From: CAYFXE01 sp964347035
GTDB taxonomy: Bacteria > Acidobacteriota > Aminicenantia > Aminicenantales > Aminicenantaceae
Direction: 5' to 3'
Assembly (NCBI GenBank): GCA_964347035.1
Contig: CAYFXE010000032.1
Span: 1 to 33,567 of the forward strand
Length of the DNA stretch: 33,567 nt
Below the pieces are notes generated by a model. The model had not been told where the DNA came from, made no database searches, and saw only the letters and a list, made by a program, of their open reading frames with translations. Below are positions 9,036 to 17,494 of this stretch, one piece after another; positions within the stretch are counted from its first letter, which is position 1; each line of letters starts with the position of its first letter. The translations under genes were made by a program, and so were the position numbers.

Positions 9036-10373
9036 CTAAAGCTTTTTCGCTCTCCGGCACCAGAAGAGGGAAAAGGGAAGTCCGGTGGCGATAAAGGCAA
9101 TATCTACCAGTGACCTCTGCCATTCGAAGACAGCGCGGAATACGAGCAGAGCCAGGATCCCGACAAAAAAGAGACCAGGAAGAAAGGGAAAGGATGGAAC
9201 TCGAAAGACATCTTCTCCCCCTACACTCTTCTTGCGAAGCTTGAATAGGGCGACGGTGTTAAACAGCAAGAAAATGAGAATGGCAAAGACCATTCCAGCC
9301 GCGATGGTTTCGAATTTTCTTCTGACCAGCAGGATGACTGCAGCCCAGAGGCAATGGACCAATATGGCTCGGGTCGGTGTCCGGAATTTCGGGTGCACAT
9401 AATCAAGCCATCTGAAGAACAGCCCATCCCTAGCCATCGCATAATAGACTCTGGTGGCTGACATCATCGTGCCGTTAATACTCCCCGTGGTCGAGATGAT
9501 GACGAGAAGGGCGATAAATCCAGCTCCGATGGGGCCTATCAAAACAGTCGCCACATCCGAGGCGACGATCGTGCTCTGACGCATCCCCTCCATTCCTAGA
9601 GTCCGATGGTAGATCACATTCGTCAGAATGTAGACAACAACGATGGTGCTGATGCCGACTATCAAACTGAACGGGATAACACGCTTGGGATTCTTCATCT
9701 CCCCGGCGACATATCCCACCCGATCCCAACCGGTGTGAGTGAAGAAGACGAGCATCAGCGCGGCCACAAGATTGCCGATCGGGCCCAATCCTCCAGTAGG
9801 AGGGGCCTTTGTTGAAAGGAGGTTTTCGTGACTCTGCATCAAGATCAGACCAATGATCACCAGAGCAAAAAGACCGAAGACTTTGAGGAAGCTTGAAATC
9901 TTTTGGTAGTAACTGGCCTGCTTGATGCCTATATAATTTAGGGCTCCCAGCACTGCTATGACAGATAAAGCAATAAGGGTGTGGGCCAAAGGACTCAGTT
10001 TTGTAAAATATCCAAGATAATCGGCAGCGATGATCGCCAGACCTGCGGCCGGACTTGTCCGGATGATGAAAAGCTGGGCCCAGCCGAACATGAACCCTGC
10101 ATAAGGGCCGAACACACGGCTAATATAGATGTATTCGCCACCCGTGGTCGGAAGACGTGTTCCGAGTTCGGCATAGATCAATCCGCTGATAAACACAAAC
10201 ACACCAACAAGTACCCAGAGGAGGAGAATGATGTTGAAATGACTTAGATATCCAGCGATGATCTGAGGAGTTGAGTAAATGCCCGCCCCGATGGTGATGC
10301 CGATGAGGAGCGCTATGCCATCGGGGATGCCGAGCACACGGCGGAGCTTCGGTTTTGTCGGCTCAGAAGCCAT
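9036..10373 (-). CDS. APC-family amino acid permease
   Basis: A 445-aa transporter with about 12 hydrophobic segments and APC signatures: IGITIGAGIYSTP in TM1 (the substrate-binding GxG break), TTGGEYIYISRVFGP after TM2, and RVYYAMARDGLFFRWL late in the protein. It imports or exchanges amino acids across the inner membrane; specificity cannot be read. The start is placed at ATG 10373 because GGAAGGA lies 7 nt upstream and the protein then opens in the family style (MASEPTKPKLRRVLGIPDG). The frame extends back to a TTG at 10445 without an SD. An SD-led 28-codon ORF overlaps this start. It shows only general similarity in architecture to the permease at 29186-30583. Confidence 0.93.
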   Translation of the reverse strand: MASEPTKPKLRRVLGIPDGIALLIGITIGAGIYSTPQIIAGYLSHFNIILLLWVLVGVFVFISGLIYAELGTRLPTTGGEYIYISRVFGPYAGFMFGWAQLFIIRTSPAAGLAIIAADYLGYFTKLSPLAHTLIALSVIAVLGALNYIGIKQASYYQKISSFLKVFGLFALVIIGLILMQSHENLLSTKAPPTGGLGPIGNLVAALMLVFFTHTGWDRVGYVAGEMKNPKRVIPFSLIVGISTIVVVYILTNVIYHRTLGMEGMRQSTIVASDVATVLIGPIGAGFIALLVIISTTGSINGTMMSATRVYYAMARDGLFFRWLDYVHPKFRTPTRAILVHCLWAAVILLVRRKFETIAAGMVFAILIFLLFNTVALFKLRKKSVGGEDVFRVPSFPFLPGLFFVGILALLVFRAVFEWQRSLVDIAFIATGLPFSLFWCRRAKKL

Positions 10374-10449
10374 CCCTGAGTCCTTCCAGGACATCCTGAT
10401 GCTCTTCGGCTTGACCATCATCGTAGAAGTGCTGGTCGATGTCAATCAT
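10363..10449 (-). CDS. 28-aa upstream ORF overlapping the permease start
   Basis: ATG at 10449 follows GGAGAGG by 7-8 nt. The reading frame gives a 28-aa acidic peptide (begins MIDIDQHFYDDGQ) and ends with TGA at 10365-10363, eleven bases inside the permease gene. The permease ATG (10373) lies just before that stop, an arrangement typical of translational coupling or a leader peptide. The peptide matches nothing I recognise, and its value may lie in being translated rather than in its product. Chance occurrence is possible. Confidence 0.35.
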   Translation of the reverse strand: MIDIDQHFYDDGQAEEHQDVLEGLRDGF

Positions 10450-10547
10450 CTTATATCCTCTCCATGGATGTCTCTCGGTTGTCCATCTTTGTATCACGAT
10501 TCCGCTCCAGATTCCAGTTTTAGAACAGAAAAGTAAAATGAAATGAT

Positions 10548-10577
10548 TTGATCCAAGAGCAAAAAAGATGCTAACTT
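10548..10577 (+). promoter_or_regulatory. Weak putative promoter of the YhhN-family gene, leaderless layout
   Basis: TTGATC (10548-10553), 18-bp spacer, TAACTT (10572-10577, matching the most conserved T1, A2 and T6). ATG 10585 follows 7 nt later with no SD. It has the same geometry as the promoters at 4251 and 25429 but poorer boxes. Confidence 0.3.
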
Positions 10578-10584
10578 CTATACA

Positions 10585-11241
10585 ATGATGAGTCTTATCA
10601 TAATTCTCATAGGCTTCTCAGCAAGCTTGGCTGTGTGGGGTAAATATTCAAAGAGACTCATCCATTATATCTTTAAGCCCTTGACCATGATCCTGATCAT
10701 CCTCTTAGCCATCTTCGCTGGATCTGGAGTGTCAACTCCCTATCAATTCCTTATCCTATCTGCCCTTATAATTTCCCTTATGGGTGATATTTTCATCATG
10801 CTTCAAAGAAAAAATCCGATAATAGGACTCGTGGCTTTCCTGATCGCCCATATTTTTTACATATCTGCCTTTCTTCATGGTATCGAATCTTTTTATTCCC
10901 TGATCTTGATCCCGATATTCGTCTATGCCGCAATGTTCTTTATCTATCTCAACAAAGGGCTGAATAAGCTCCGTATCCCGGTATTATTCTACACCATCGT
11001 CATTTCTTTGATGGGGTTTATGGCAGTGAATAGATATTTGAACTTGCTAAACGAAAAGAGCCTTCTGGCTTTTATCGGTGCCGTTTTTTTCCTTATTTCT
11101 GAATCCGCTTGGGCTATCAACAGGTTTAAGAAACCCTTCGCTTCGGCAGAGATCATCATCCTGGGAACTTATTTTAGCGCCCAAACGCTGTTAGCTTTAT
11201 CAGTGGGGTCAGACCTTCATAACTTTTATAATTGTCATTGA
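10585..11241 (+). CDS. YhhN/TMEM86-family membrane protein (lysoplasmalogenase-like)
   Basis: A 218-aa protein with about eight membrane segments. It has the family's two acidic motifs: SLMGDIFIML after the third helix and a C-terminal ISESAWAINRF. TMEM86B cleaves the vinyl-ether bond of lysoplasmalogens, and bacterial YhhN proteins are assumed to be similar; a link to ether lipids would suit an anaerobe but is not shown. The last dozen codons (from about SVGSDLHNFYNCH) are written by one arm of the 22-bp inverted repeat at 11205-11226, so the native C-terminus was probably replaced when the element inserted. There is no SD; a leaderless promoter is possible. It is divergent from the permease gene. 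Confidence 0.8.
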   Translation: MMSLIIILIGFSASLAVWGKYSKRLIHYIFKPLTMILIILLAIFAGSGVSTPYQFLILSALIISLMGDIFIMLQRKNPIIGLVAFLIAHIFYISAFLHGIESFYSLILIPIFVYAAMFFIYLNKGLNKLRIPVLFYTIVISLMGFMAVNRYLNLLNEKSLLAFIGAVFFLISESAWAINRFKKPFASAEIIILGTYFSAQTLLALSVGSDLHNFYNCH

Positions 11242-11373
11242 TAGAAATTCTTACATCTCCTAATAAAGAAGGAAGGTGAAGAAAAAATCATCAAAAAGTC
11301 TCATTTTCCGTTAGTTAATCAGCCACATAGATGCTTAAAATTAAAACTATGAAAGTTATGAAGGTCTGACCCC
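11205..11373. repeat. 169-bp MITE/REP-like element with perfect 22-bp terminal inverted repeats
   Basis: Arm 1 (11205-11226) starts ggggtcagaccttcat. Arm 2 (11352-11373) is its exact reverse complement, ending gaaggtctgacccc. The 125 bp between contain no gene. The element spans the 3' end and stop codon of the YhhN gene and stops 5 bp before the stop codon of the convergent DUF2461 gene. No target-site duplication is evident. It could be a non-autonomous transposon remnant, a REP doublet of the type mobilised by RAYT transposases, or a long hairpin terminating both genes. Confidence 0.7.
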
Positions 11374-11378
11374 AACTA

Positions 11379-12083
11379 TCAAATTTGACCCATTCGGATC
11401 GAGACCAACCACTGGTGAAGAGGAGCTAAGGCATTAAAGCTTTTCCAGCAGTATCCGACCAGTTTATCTGAGTAGAATTCTACAGGAATACCGGTTGTGA
11501 TTCCTGCATGCAGACCGTTGTAAAGGAGAAGCTCTGCGTTGGGATGAGAGGGATCGTATCCTAGGGGGATACGCTTGTAGTGTTTTCCACCCAGTTCACA
11601 TCCTTTAATCTTTGAAATTCTCTTAATGACTTCTGAAAGCTTTTGACCATGTTCTGGATCGACGACCATCCGCCGGTAATGATCCATCGCCTGTTTCGGA
11701 AACATGTAGATGCCCACGCCGAGCAGCAACTTGTCGGCCTCCAAGTGAAAATAAAATCCCGGGCAGTCCATCCGCCCCCGGTTCCCCTCCCAGAAGAATA
11801 TTCCCAGGTTGGTCTTGTACGGCCGCTTATCCAACGAAAAACGGGTGTCACGATTTATCCGGAATAATGATTTGTTGACTTTGGGAACAGCGATGATGTG
11901 AGGAGATACGGCTTTTAATCTCTCACCCATAGCCATGACGAATGCCTTGGCGGGCCCCATCACAAAGGCATCATAATCCTTTCTATGGGCATCAAACCAT
12001 GGTTTATTGTTGTTTTTTTTCAGGTTATCGAAAAAACCAATGGTCTCTTTGAAAAATCCCCGAAATTTCTGTTCCTCAGACAT
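11379..12083 (-). CDS. DUF2461 (TIGR02453) family protein
   Basis: A 234-aa soluble protein. It matches DUF2461 throughout: FFDNLKKNNNKPWFDAHRKDY near the N-terminus, then KSLFRINRDTRFSLDKRPYK, then GFYFHLEADKLLLGVGIYMF. The biochemical function of the family is unknown. The start ATG 12083 follows GGAGGT; a GTG six bases upstream is in frame but is part of that SD. The gene ends 5 bp from the inverted-repeat element, so its final residues (VSIRMGQI) may not be native. It converges with the YhhN gene. Confidence 0.88.
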   Translation of the reverse strand: MSEEQKFRGFFKETIGFFDNLKKNNNKPWFDAHRKDYDAFVMGPAKAFVMAMGERLKAVSPHIIAVPKVNKSLFRINRDTRFSLDKRPYKTNLGIFFWEGNRGRMDCPGFYFHLEADKLLLGVGIYMFPKQAMDHYRRMVVDPEHGQKLSEVIKRISKIKGCELGGKHYKRIPLGYDPSHPNAELLLYNGLHAGITTGIPVEFYSDKLVGYCWKSFNALAPLHQWLVSIRMGQI

Positions 12084-12164
12084 TCTCACCTCCGGCTATA
12101 GCATTGGAGAAAATACAGGATAAAATAAATGATCATTCGACTGAAATCAAGAATTCTCATTAAC

Positions 12165-13073
12165 TTAATTCGAATGCATCACATAGGCGTAAACCATCCG
12201 GGACAACCGGGCAATCAACTCCTCTGCCTGTTCATGGTCTGATAATCCTCTGGTCAACACGACGAGGACATAAGGTTTACGACCTGGAGGAAATATGATG
12301 GCGGCATCGTGGTCGATTTTCGTGATGCGACCGGTTTTATTGGCAACCCGAACGTTCGGCGGTAAGCCAGCTGGGATTTTGGCCAGGAATTCCTGCTGAG
12401 AGAGGATATCGATCATCTCCTGACAGGCCTCTGAAGAACCAGCTTTCCCTGAGGCGATGGCTTCCATGACAAGCAACAGATCAAAGGCATCGGTCGTGTT
12501 GTTTAAGCCCAACTCATAAGCTTTCCCATCCTCAACGCCTCTTAAAACCTGCATGTTGTGGGCACCTAATTCTTCTAGAGTTGCCATGACTTTCTTGGCA
12601 TCCACGAGTTCAACCATAAGATTGGTGGCCAAGTTGCTGCTGACTGTGATCATCCGGCTGAGCAAATCTCTGATCGACATCATCTCCCCGATGTGTTCAT
12701 AGATGTCTGTATCCGAATCATCTTCTGCGTTTAACAAGAAGGGACTGCCATCGGCAATGCTTGAGAATTCATTCTTAATCGTCAAGCCGTTCTCGAGGCT
12801 GAACTGTCCCTGGTTGGCTTGCTTGAACACTTCGATCATGACCGGTACCTTCATCGTGCTTGCAGCATGCATCATTTCCCTGGCATTAATGAACAGGCTA
12901 TCACCCGTTTCTAAGTCTTTTAAAGCGAGACCGACTTCCGCCCCAGAGTTTTGGACCTCCGTTTCCAGTTGCTCTTTCAAGGCCTCCAAGGTGGAACCTG
13001 AAAAATCTTCAAGGTGTCGCTCACAGCCTATGAACAGGATTGTTAAACAGAGAAAGATCAACTTGGCTTTCAT
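12165..13073 (-). CDS. Class A beta-lactamase-like serine hydrolase, putative lipoprotein
   Basis: A 302-aa protein with all class A landmarks: S72-T-M-K75 (nucleophile and Lys), SSN at 145-147 in the SDN position, E187-L-G-L-N191 (the general-base ExxLN of the omega loop) and K246-T-G. The SDN Asp is Ser. The N-terminus is a short hydrophobic signal ending LFIGC, with Cys17 as a probable lipidation site, so it is likely membrane-anchored. The start at 13073 is preferred over ATG 13091 because AAAAAGG lies 5 nt upstream and it gives a typical lipoprotein signal. The family includes true beta-lactamases and peptidoglycan-active hydrolases; resistance is not implied. It is flanked by a subtilase gene (upstream, same strand) and DUF2461. 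Confidence 0.88.
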   Translation of the reverse strand: MKAKLIFLCLTILFIGCERHLEDFSGSTLEALKEQLETEVQNSGAEVGLALKDLETGDSLFINAREMMHAASTMKVPVMIEVFKQANQGQFSLENGLTIKNEFSSIADGSPFLLNAEDDSDTDIYEHIGEMMSIRDLLSRMITVSSNLATNLMVELVDAKKVMATLEELGAHNMQVLRGVEDGKAYELGLNNTTDAFDLLLVMEAIASGKAGSSEACQEMIDILSQQEFLAKIPAGLPPNVRVANKTGRITKIDHDAAIIFPPGRKPYVLVVLTRGLSDHEQAEELIARLSRMVYAYVMHSN

Positions 13074-13126
13074 TTTAGCCTTTTTCCCCATTGATCATTA
13101 ATAAGCCACACTTTCAAGACACTGCC

Positions 13127-14476
13127 TCATTGAATCTGCCGAACTAGACTCAAGAAGCCTCTGGGGTTAACAACAGGTCCAACCTCTGTTTTGATAGCGC
13201 TCTTGACCAAGGCATTTATGATTTTACTGGGCTTCATTTTTGGATTGACTTGATAGGCAAGGACAGCCAGCCCGGCTATGTAAGGAGCTCCCCAACTCAT
13301 CCCTCCCTCCCAATCGAACCAATAGACATCGACTCCCCTGTGACTGGCAAGAGTGCGACAGCCCCCAGGAACTCTTACCATATCATCCTTGGAGTGATAT
13401 TTTCCTAGTCTGTAATTTTCAGGCTCATCAGGATCTGTTCCTGGAATCCAGGATAACATACCATATTTCAACAGTGACTGATCGCAAGTGACCACTAGGA
13501 TACCTAGACTATCCGCTTCTTTTAAAATCTCTTTCCACTCATGAAAATGCGGATAATGAGGAAACATTCCAGTGGATATGCTGACCGCGCGGATTTTTTC
13601 TTCCTCTGGGAGTGACTTGTTGAGCGTGAAAATTTTGTTCATGGCCGTTATGTAAGGCCTGTTATCATCTTCCCACATGGGAACGGCAAAATAGGTAAGG
13701 ATCGCTCGGGGCGCAACTCCGATGGCCTTCCCGACCGCAATACTCGTAACAGGAGAACCATGCATGGCTGGTGAGTAACCAACAAGTCCCGTCGCGTCAT
13801 ACCGGCTAATGCATGAGGCGTACTCGGTATGCCCCAGGAGCAACGGCTGATCAATAATCGCTAGGCCAACTCCCCGGCCATCTATCCCATCTTCATGGAG
13901 GGACTTGAGGCCCAGCCCAGGATTTCTTCCGCTCTCCAGAAGGGCAGTGGGAGAAAATTCCTCGGGCATCCTTTCAGGAGGAGGCCACTCTGTCAAGGTG
14001 TCAAACGGCCTGGATTTGAGCAATTTGATTTCATCTCTCAAATCAAGTTGAAAGAGAGATATATTTTGGAAGCCTTGAAAAGCGTCTATTTTCCTCAAAT
14101 CTCCGTTGTTGCGCAGGACTAATTTTTTGTCTCTCCCGATATCAATGCTCTTGTTACCTACAGAGATACTCCGCAGAGTGAAAGGAGCTAAATCATCTCT
14201 CATTTTCCCGAAAATCATCAAGATTCCAGGATATCTCAGTTCCTTTATCAGCATCCCTCCCTCTTTTCGCGTCGAATCTGTTTCTGGTTGACCCAAAATG
14301 CCGATGACCTCCTCAGGCTCGGTTAGACGGTAAGCAATCTTTCCCGAGCTTATTCCTTGCTTAATTATTTCAGCCAGATCATTCTCTTTTTCTATCTCAG
14401 CTCGACCAAGAATTATCGAAAATAAAAATATGAATATGACGGTTTTTAACATAATCTTCATGCAAGATTTATTCAT
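13127..14476 (-). CDS. Exported subtilisin-like (S8) serine peptidase, divergent
   Basis: A 449-aa protein with an N-terminal signal anchor (about residues 8-24, MLKTVIFIFLFSIILG). Residues 25-190 are an unrecognised N-terminal region. The S8 domain follows with Asp at about 209 (GLAIIDQP), His at about 239 (PAMHGSPVTSIAVG) and Ser at about 394 (GMSWGAPYIAGLA). The triad is present, but the Ser motif is GMSWGAP rather than GTSMAxP. The segment that normally carries the oxyanion-hole Asn (AAGN) reads VVTCDQ, so Asn appears replaced by Asp. Activity or specificity may therefore be altered. The start at 14476 has GGAGG with 6-nt spacing; the frame extends to 14500 without need. It sits 42 nt after a glycosyltransferase gene on the same strand. 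Confidence 0.85.
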   Translation of the reverse strand: MNKSCMKIMLKTVIFIFLFSIILGRAEIEKENDLAEIIKQGISSGKIAYRLTEPEEVIGILGQPETDSTRKEGGMLIKELRYPGILMIFGKMRDDLAPFTLRSISVGNKSIDIGRDKKLVLRNNGDLRKIDAFQGFQNISLFQLDLRDEIKLLKSRPFDTLTEWPPPERMPEEFSPTALLESGRNPGLGLKSLHEDGIDGRGVGLAIIDQPLLLGHTEYASCISRYDATGLVGYSPAMHGSPVTSIAVGKAIGVAPRAILTYFAVPMWEDDNRPYITAMNKIFTLNKSLPEEEKIRAVSISTGMFPHYPHFHEWKEILKEADSLGILVVTCDQSLLKYGMLSWIPGTDPDEPENYRLGKYHSKDDMVRVPGGCRTLASHRGVDVYWFDWEGGMSWGAPYIAGLAVLAYQVNPKMKPSKIINALVKSAIKTEVGPVVNPRGFLSLVRQIQ

Positions 14477-14518
14477 CACCGACCTCCAGGTTTGGACCAA
14501 AAAGCTTATAAACCTTGT

Positions 14519-16066
14519 TTAATCGTAATGTTTGAGCCTTGGCCAGATTTCTTTTATAGGCATGGTTAAACCTCGACACAGATAGACAGGCAGATTGTTC
14601 TCGTGAGGCATCACATATTCGTGCCTGATCATCGCTACCTGTTCAATCTTCTGGAACACTCGACCATAATTTTCCAGATTGCCTCCGATCATGATGATGA
14701 TTTCTCCAGTGTAGTGGCGAGGTCCCCAGATCCAGTAATTGTTATGACCGCTTATGGCTTGAGGGAGCCCGTATTTTTTCCCGAAGAAATCTATGGCCCC
14801 TGCTTCTCCGTAGTTTTGGGCGAAAATACCGCATTTCGCCTTTTCCTCTGAAGTCAGTCGTTCGTAGACCTTGGCCACTGTGGCTGCCATGTTCTCCCAG
14901 CCAAACATATCCGCATAGTGTTGAGGAAGCTTCCCCATCTCGTGTCTTTCTTCAGGAGGAGGAGCAATGCCTAAATAGGCAGAATATTTGATATAACTCT
15001 CTACAGGAAGAATGGGAAGCGCAAAAGGAATTACAGGCAAGCTCCCAATAATCAAAAGCGACACAATGGCTGGTTTCAACCAATTCCACCTGAAATGCAT
15101 GATGAATTTTTCGACAGCCAGGGCACCGCCGGAAAACATGATCGGATAGATGGGAGCCAGGTAATAGATCTTCGCCCTGGTCATGATGAATAAAACAAAA
15201 ATAGCAAGGTACATCCAGCCGAAGACACGGTAAAGCTTACCTGACCTGGAGAACAGGTAATACAGAAGCCCGATCAAGAGCAAGGGAAAAAGAACAGGGT
15301 TCATCTCAAGTATTTGTCCACTCAAAAATTCTAAGGGGGATAAATCTACGTTTTTATACAGACTGGCATTCCTGATAAATTCGAGAGTGGGCCATTCATG
15401 CCTGAATTGCCAGATGAGGTTAGGAAGGAAGATAACCAGAGCAACAATGCCCGCTAACCATATCCCTGGCTTTAAAAAATATTTTCTCCCGGATGTCAGA
15501 AGCAAACCAGCAACGAGGCCAAACCCGAAGAACACCATAGAATACTTGTTTTGTAGTCCCAGGCCGAGAACAACACCCAACAAAACCCAGAGTTTGAGCT
15601 GGCCATTTTTCAAAATCAAGACGAGAACATAGGCGGCCAGAATCCAGAACAGATGATCGAAGGGATTCATGGACAGGAAGTTTCCGAGCGCCAGAATAAT
15701 CCCCGAGAGAATAACTCCCAAGGCCGCCAACGCCTGAGCAAACCTCTTGCCCCCGAGTTCCCTGACGATCATCCCGGTCATGAAAACCACCAGGGCACTA
15801 GCCACGGCGGGAAAAAATCTCAGAGCAAAAAGAGAATCACCGAGAAACCAACGGGAAAACCGGACTACAAGAGCCACGAAAGGAGGTTGATCGACATAGC
15901 CAAAAGCGAGATTCTTGCCGCAGGCCATATAATACAACTCATCCCTGAAATACCCATACTGACCGTTGAACAGGAAATGAATAAGAAGTTTGATCAGGGC
16001 GAGGGCGATCAGGACCGCGATATCACTCCTCAACAAAAAATCGGTTAAACCACTTTTACGTCCCAT
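14519..16066 (-). CDS. GT39/ArnT-type membrane glycosyltransferase
   Basis: A 515-aa multi-pass protein. The first periplasmic loop carries the acidic GT-C motif YFRDELYYMACGKNLAFGYVDQPP, listed here as RDELYY and DQPP at about residues 40-63. About 10-12 hydrophobic helices follow, then a soluble C-terminal part of about 150 aa (residues 360-515). Members transfer a sugar from a polyprenyl-phosphate donor to lipid, glycan or protein on the outer face of the inner membrane. The acceptor cannot be told from sequence. Start ATG 16066 has AGGAG 6-7 nt upstream; the frame could extend to 16117 but without an SD. Confidence 0.88.
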   Translation of the reverse strand: MGRKSGLTDFLLRSDIAVLIALALIKLLIHFLFNGQYGYFRDELYYMACGKNLAFGYVDQPPFVALVVRFSRWFLGDSLFALRFFPAVASALVVFMTGMIVRELGGKRFAQALAALGVILSGIILALGNFLSMNPFDHLFWILAAYVLVLILKNGQLKLWVLLGVVLGLGLQNKYSMVFFGFGLVAGLLLTSGRKYFLKPGIWLAGIVALVIFLPNLIWQFRHEWPTLEFIRNASLYKNVDLSPLEFLSGQILEMNPVLFPLLLIGLLYYLFSRSGKLYRVFGWMYLAIFVLFIMTRAKIYYLAPIYPIMFSGGALAVEKFIMHFRWNWLKPAIVSLLIIGSLPVIPFALPILPVESYIKYSAYLGIAPPPEERHEMGKLPQHYADMFGWENMAATVAKVYERLTSEEKAKCGIFAQNYGEAGAIDFFGKKYGLPQAISGHNNYWIWGPRHYTGEIIIMIGGNLENYGRVFQKIEQVAMIRHEYVMPHENNLPVYLCRGLTMPIKEIWPRLKHYD

Positions 16067-16237
16067 GGCCTCTCCTAATTTTTCATATTTGAAGAGAATT
16101 CTCCGGGAGGAACACAAATCAACTCGATTTTAAGAGGCTTAAATACCAACACAACACAAGATATCTTATATATAAACCGCGAAAAAAAGAAAGTGAAAAA
16201 TACGGAAATAAATCTTTTCGTTAGATTCTTTTTTTCT

Positions 16238-16243
16238 TATAAT
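16238..16243 (+). promoter_or_regulatory. -10 box of a putative promoter for the thymidylate-synthase-like gene
   Basis: A perfect TATAAT lies 84 nt upstream of the start at 16328. The corresponding -35 region (about 16215-16220, TTTTCG) is poor. The rest of the gap between 16067 and 16327 is AT-rich without other recognisable signals. Confidence 0.4.
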
Positions 16244-16327
16244 AGGGCATTGTAAAAAAGTGAGTATCCTTCTGAATTACCCATTACAAAGCGTGTTTAC
16301 CATCGGAGGGAATAGAGAGGGGATTTG

Positions 16328-17395
16328 ATGGGGAAAGAAAAATTAAACGATCTTCTGGAAGAAAAAAAAGACAGGATCCATCTTGTCAGCCCGGGCAGCC
16401 GAGGCAATATCCCCGTCGTCGCCGCCTCGGGAGAATCGTTAGCAGAGGCATGGGAAAATGCCATGATCGGCCTGTATGTCTACGGCTGTGAGGTTCGCAC
16501 GCAGTACGATGCTCGAGATGAAGAAGGCAACTTCATCGATCCTCCCAGCAAAGATTGCTCGATTTTGATATCTATCGAAAACCCCACTAGCGAACCCATG
16601 ATCCATCTGGGGGGTATCCCCGGAGGATTCGAAGACCTCGAGGAATATGTTCAAGAAGTAAGGGATGGCATTAAGGACGATTGGGTCCGAGACCCCCTTG
16701 ATCCGAACGACACTCGCTGGCAATATACCTATCATCAGCGGCTCTTCCGGTACGAACTACCTCTTAACGAGTTCGACCGGTACTTGAGTCAGTTGCCCGA
16801 GGAAGAAAAACAAAAATTCTACGAGAAAGAGACCGCTCATTTTCTTCTCGACCACGACTATGTCCGTATCGTGGAAAAAGACATCCAAGGAACAAAACAG
16901 GCTTTTGTCCAGATTAACCAGATTCAGTACATCATCAATAAATTGTCCCAGCAGCCGTTCACCCGCCAGGCCCAGGCGATAACCTGGCAGCCCTACCTGG
17001 ATACAGATATCTATGATCCAGCCTGTCTTCAAAGCATGTGGTTCCGCATCCTTGATGATGAAAATGGCAAGCCCACCCTGAATATGAATATCCGGTTCCG
17101 CAGCCGTGATGCCTATGATGCCTCTTTTATGAACTGCTTTGCCTTCATTCACGTCATGGAATACATCGCGGAAGAGGTCGGTAAGAAAACTGGAGAGAAA
17201 CTCCGTATCGGCCGCTATGTCGATGAATCCGACTCATTCCACATCTACGGAAAGCGCATAGCTGACTTTGAAACACGGTTCCTGACGAACGTGATGAACC
17301 GGGAGTTTGCCAAGCGCACCTTCTCCCGCAAGGAGGCCGAACCTTACTTCGATGAACGACGAAGAATGCTCCGGGAGAAGTTTGGGAAATCCTAG
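16328..17395 (+). CDS. Thymidylate synthase-like protein with long N-terminal extension (archaeal style)
   Basis: A 355-aa protein. The C-terminal half has ThyA-fold landmarks: an Arg-containing AQAITWQPYLD, the probable nucleophile Cys233 in DPACLQSMWF, RSRD at 258-261 (phosphate Arg and Ser), Asn269 at the pyrimidine-contact position, and DSFHIYGKR at about 302-310. The first 170 residues contain blocks I associate with archaeal and deep-branching TS-like proteins (IPVVAASGESLAEAWENA, ENPTSEPMIHLGGIPGG, DPNDTRWQYTYHQRL). The likely reaction is methylene transfer to dUMP to form dTMP; a dCMP hydroxymethylase is less likely because the Asn is kept. ATG 16328 is preceded by GAGAGGGG; an adjacent in-frame TTG at 16325 is less likely. 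A corrinoid protein gene follows 99 nt downstream, so it sits in a one-carbon neighbourhood. Confidence 0.82.
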   Translation: MGKEKLNDLLEEKKDRIHLVSPGSRGNIPVVAASGESLAEAWENAMIGLYVYGCEVRTQYDARDEEGNFIDPPSKDCSILISIENPTSEPMIHLGGIPGGFEDLEEYVQEVRDGIKDDWVRDPLDPNDTRWQYTYHQRLFRYELPLNEFDRYLSQLPEEEKQKFYEKETAHFLLDHDYVRIVEKDIQGTKQAFVQINQIQYIINKLSQQPFTRQAQAITWQPYLDTDIYDPACLQSMWFRILDDENGKPTLNMNIRFRSRDAYDASFMNCFAFIHVMEYIAEEVGKKTGEKLRIGRYVDESDSFHIYGKRIADFETRFLTNVMNREFAKRTFSRKEAEPYFDERRRMLREKFGKS

Positions 17396-17494
17396 AGACA
17401 AGGTGAGAAGCAAGTCGCCTGTCCCTGTAAGAATAAAGCCAGAAAAGGCTCTCTTTCATTCCAGGCCTTAGGATGGCAGAGGAGGATAACCCGA

